Source: Scytalidium lignicola
Lineage: Eukaryota > Ascomycota > Leotiomycetes
Assembly: GCA_002812745.2 (NCBI GenBank)
Contig: NCSJ02000533.1
Span: 1-19,946 of the forward strand
Direction of reading: 5' to 3'
Length of the DNA: 19,946 nucleotides
In this document: positions 19,056-19,946 of the stretch, in pieces
Layout of the letters: each line of letters starts with the position of its first letter
Numbering within the stretch: the stretch's first letter is position 1
Made by a program: the position numbers and the translations under genes
The notes under the pieces: generated by a model
What the model was told of the DNA's origin: nothing
What the model saw: the letters and a program-made list of their open reading frames with translations, nothing else
The model's database searches: none

Positions 19056-19946
19056 GGGGATACTTAAATCCACCTGCAACATACCTAAATCCACCCAAAA
19101 TCGCCGGTGTCGGACACAACCTCAGGCATAACACTGCCTCAGCCTCACATACAAATTAGTATGGCAACAAGAGATTGTGCAATATAATCAATTATACCCT
19201 TATTATCTGACAACCTTTTAAAGCTATGGTAATATTTCGATACAATCTTAGGTTTCCTGTACCACCTCCCAGGCCTCTGAAGTCTGCATTGCCTTATCAA
19301 TCAATTTAGCTGTTTCCTCCATAGAATCTATGTAATAAATCGATGAAATTCTACGTTGATAACCTCATTCCTATGCTGTTCTAAGTTTGTATATATCTTC
19401 ATTCATTTCTTGAATTCGCTGTAGACTAACTCTTGTAACTGTATACCTAGATCGTATGATATATATCTCTCTCCCTTTAGCTAATTCTCTTGAAGTTAAA
19501 GCTTCTAAAGCTAGTGGAGTTAAGTTACTAGGAAGCTCAAAAGCAAAGAGTAAACGTTTTGTACTAGAAATTGTATTAATAATGGATTTCCAACCTTTCC
19601 CTAAAGCTTCTTTAAGACGCCCTTTCCCTTGTACAACCTGTGGATTTAGAATAAGTCCTTAGATGTTAAAAAGTAATAAAATACTTTCTTTTAGCTTGTT
19701 ATAATACCAATGTATATGTATATCCTCTAAACGAATTACATTTTTATCTCTTTCTCTTTCTTATATTATATAATAACATAAAAGATTAATTGAATGTTGT
19801 ATTGTATAATTACACTTTGTAATATCAAGTATTATATCTTGAGGAACTTTTACTCTTTCAGTTATTATCTTTAAAAGAGTATAATCATAAACCTTACTTA
19901 AAACTACAAAGAAAAGATATGTATTTATATTGTATTTTCAATGAAG
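19056..19946 (-). mobile_element. MULE copy 2, left part, heavily RIP-mutated (runs off the window)
   Basis: The sequence from 19056 aligns without visible gaps to copy 1 from 1019, starting with the same GGGGATACTTAAATCC terminus and ending at the window edge opposite about 1909. Differences are almost all transitions that raise AT content in copy 2. They are sparse over the first 200 bp (about five) and dense after about 19330. The right terminus and the catalytic core lie outside the window. The left flank (CTCTAAATATA) does not match the flank of copy 1, as expected for an independent insertion. Confidence 0.92.
19224..19946 (-). pseudogene. MULE transposase C-terminal region, copy 2
   Basis: This corresponds to the C-terminal tail and SWIM region of the copy 1 transposase, with the natural stop at 19226-19224. 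Compared with copy 1 it has extra in-frame stops: TAG at 19373-19371 (from a TGG tryptophan codon) and TGA at 19367-19365 (from CGA), both G-to-A or C-to-T changes. It is non-functional. The catalytic residues lie beyond the window end. Confidence 0.87.

Overview
The window looks like accessory chromosome sequence from a filamentous ascomycete (Pezizomycotina). The evidence is short GT-AG introns of 48-68 bp with CTAAC-type branch sites, a HET-domain relic, a fungal STAND/NLR-like gene, and repeat copies whose differences are almost all C-to-T and G-to-A changes, the signature of repeat-induced point mutation (RIP). A Leotiomycete is possible, but the sequence does not prove it.

Layout. 1-884 holds a 5'-incomplete alpha/beta-hydrolase gene (+). 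1019-3567 is a full-length Mutator-like DNA transposon (MULE) with 59-bp terminal inverted repeats and a transposase (- strand) broken by five RIP-type stop codons. 3600-3968 is a weak unknown ORF. 5009-5716 (-) encodes a secreted protein made of two 109-residue repeats, each preceded by a dibasic RR, behind a long CAAC-rich leader. 6200-7000 contains microsatellites, a hairpin and half of a foldback element. 8222-9779 (-) is a HET-domain pseudogene with several separate lesions. 10727-12337 (+) is a Ser/Thr protein kinase gene with one intron and an N-linked frame slip. 12338-15211 is gene-poor and rich in repeats: a tandem hairpin repeat, a complete 180-bp foldback/MITE and a minisatellite. 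15212-18446 (-) is a complete STAND NTPase gene. I could join ten exons in phase, giving 924 residues, including a 24-bp microexon and an intron that splits the Walker A motif. A divergent + strand ORF from 18701 is cut off by a second MULE copy (19056 to the window end), which carries dense RIP mutations.

How it fits together. The hydrolase, kinase, HET relic, NLR-like gene, small secreted protein and transposons are typical of a fast-changing nonself-recognition and secretome region. Only the secreted-protein, kinase and STAND genes look intact. The kinase and STAND gene are the best candidates for working signalling or immunity genes. Joint function between neighbours is inference only.
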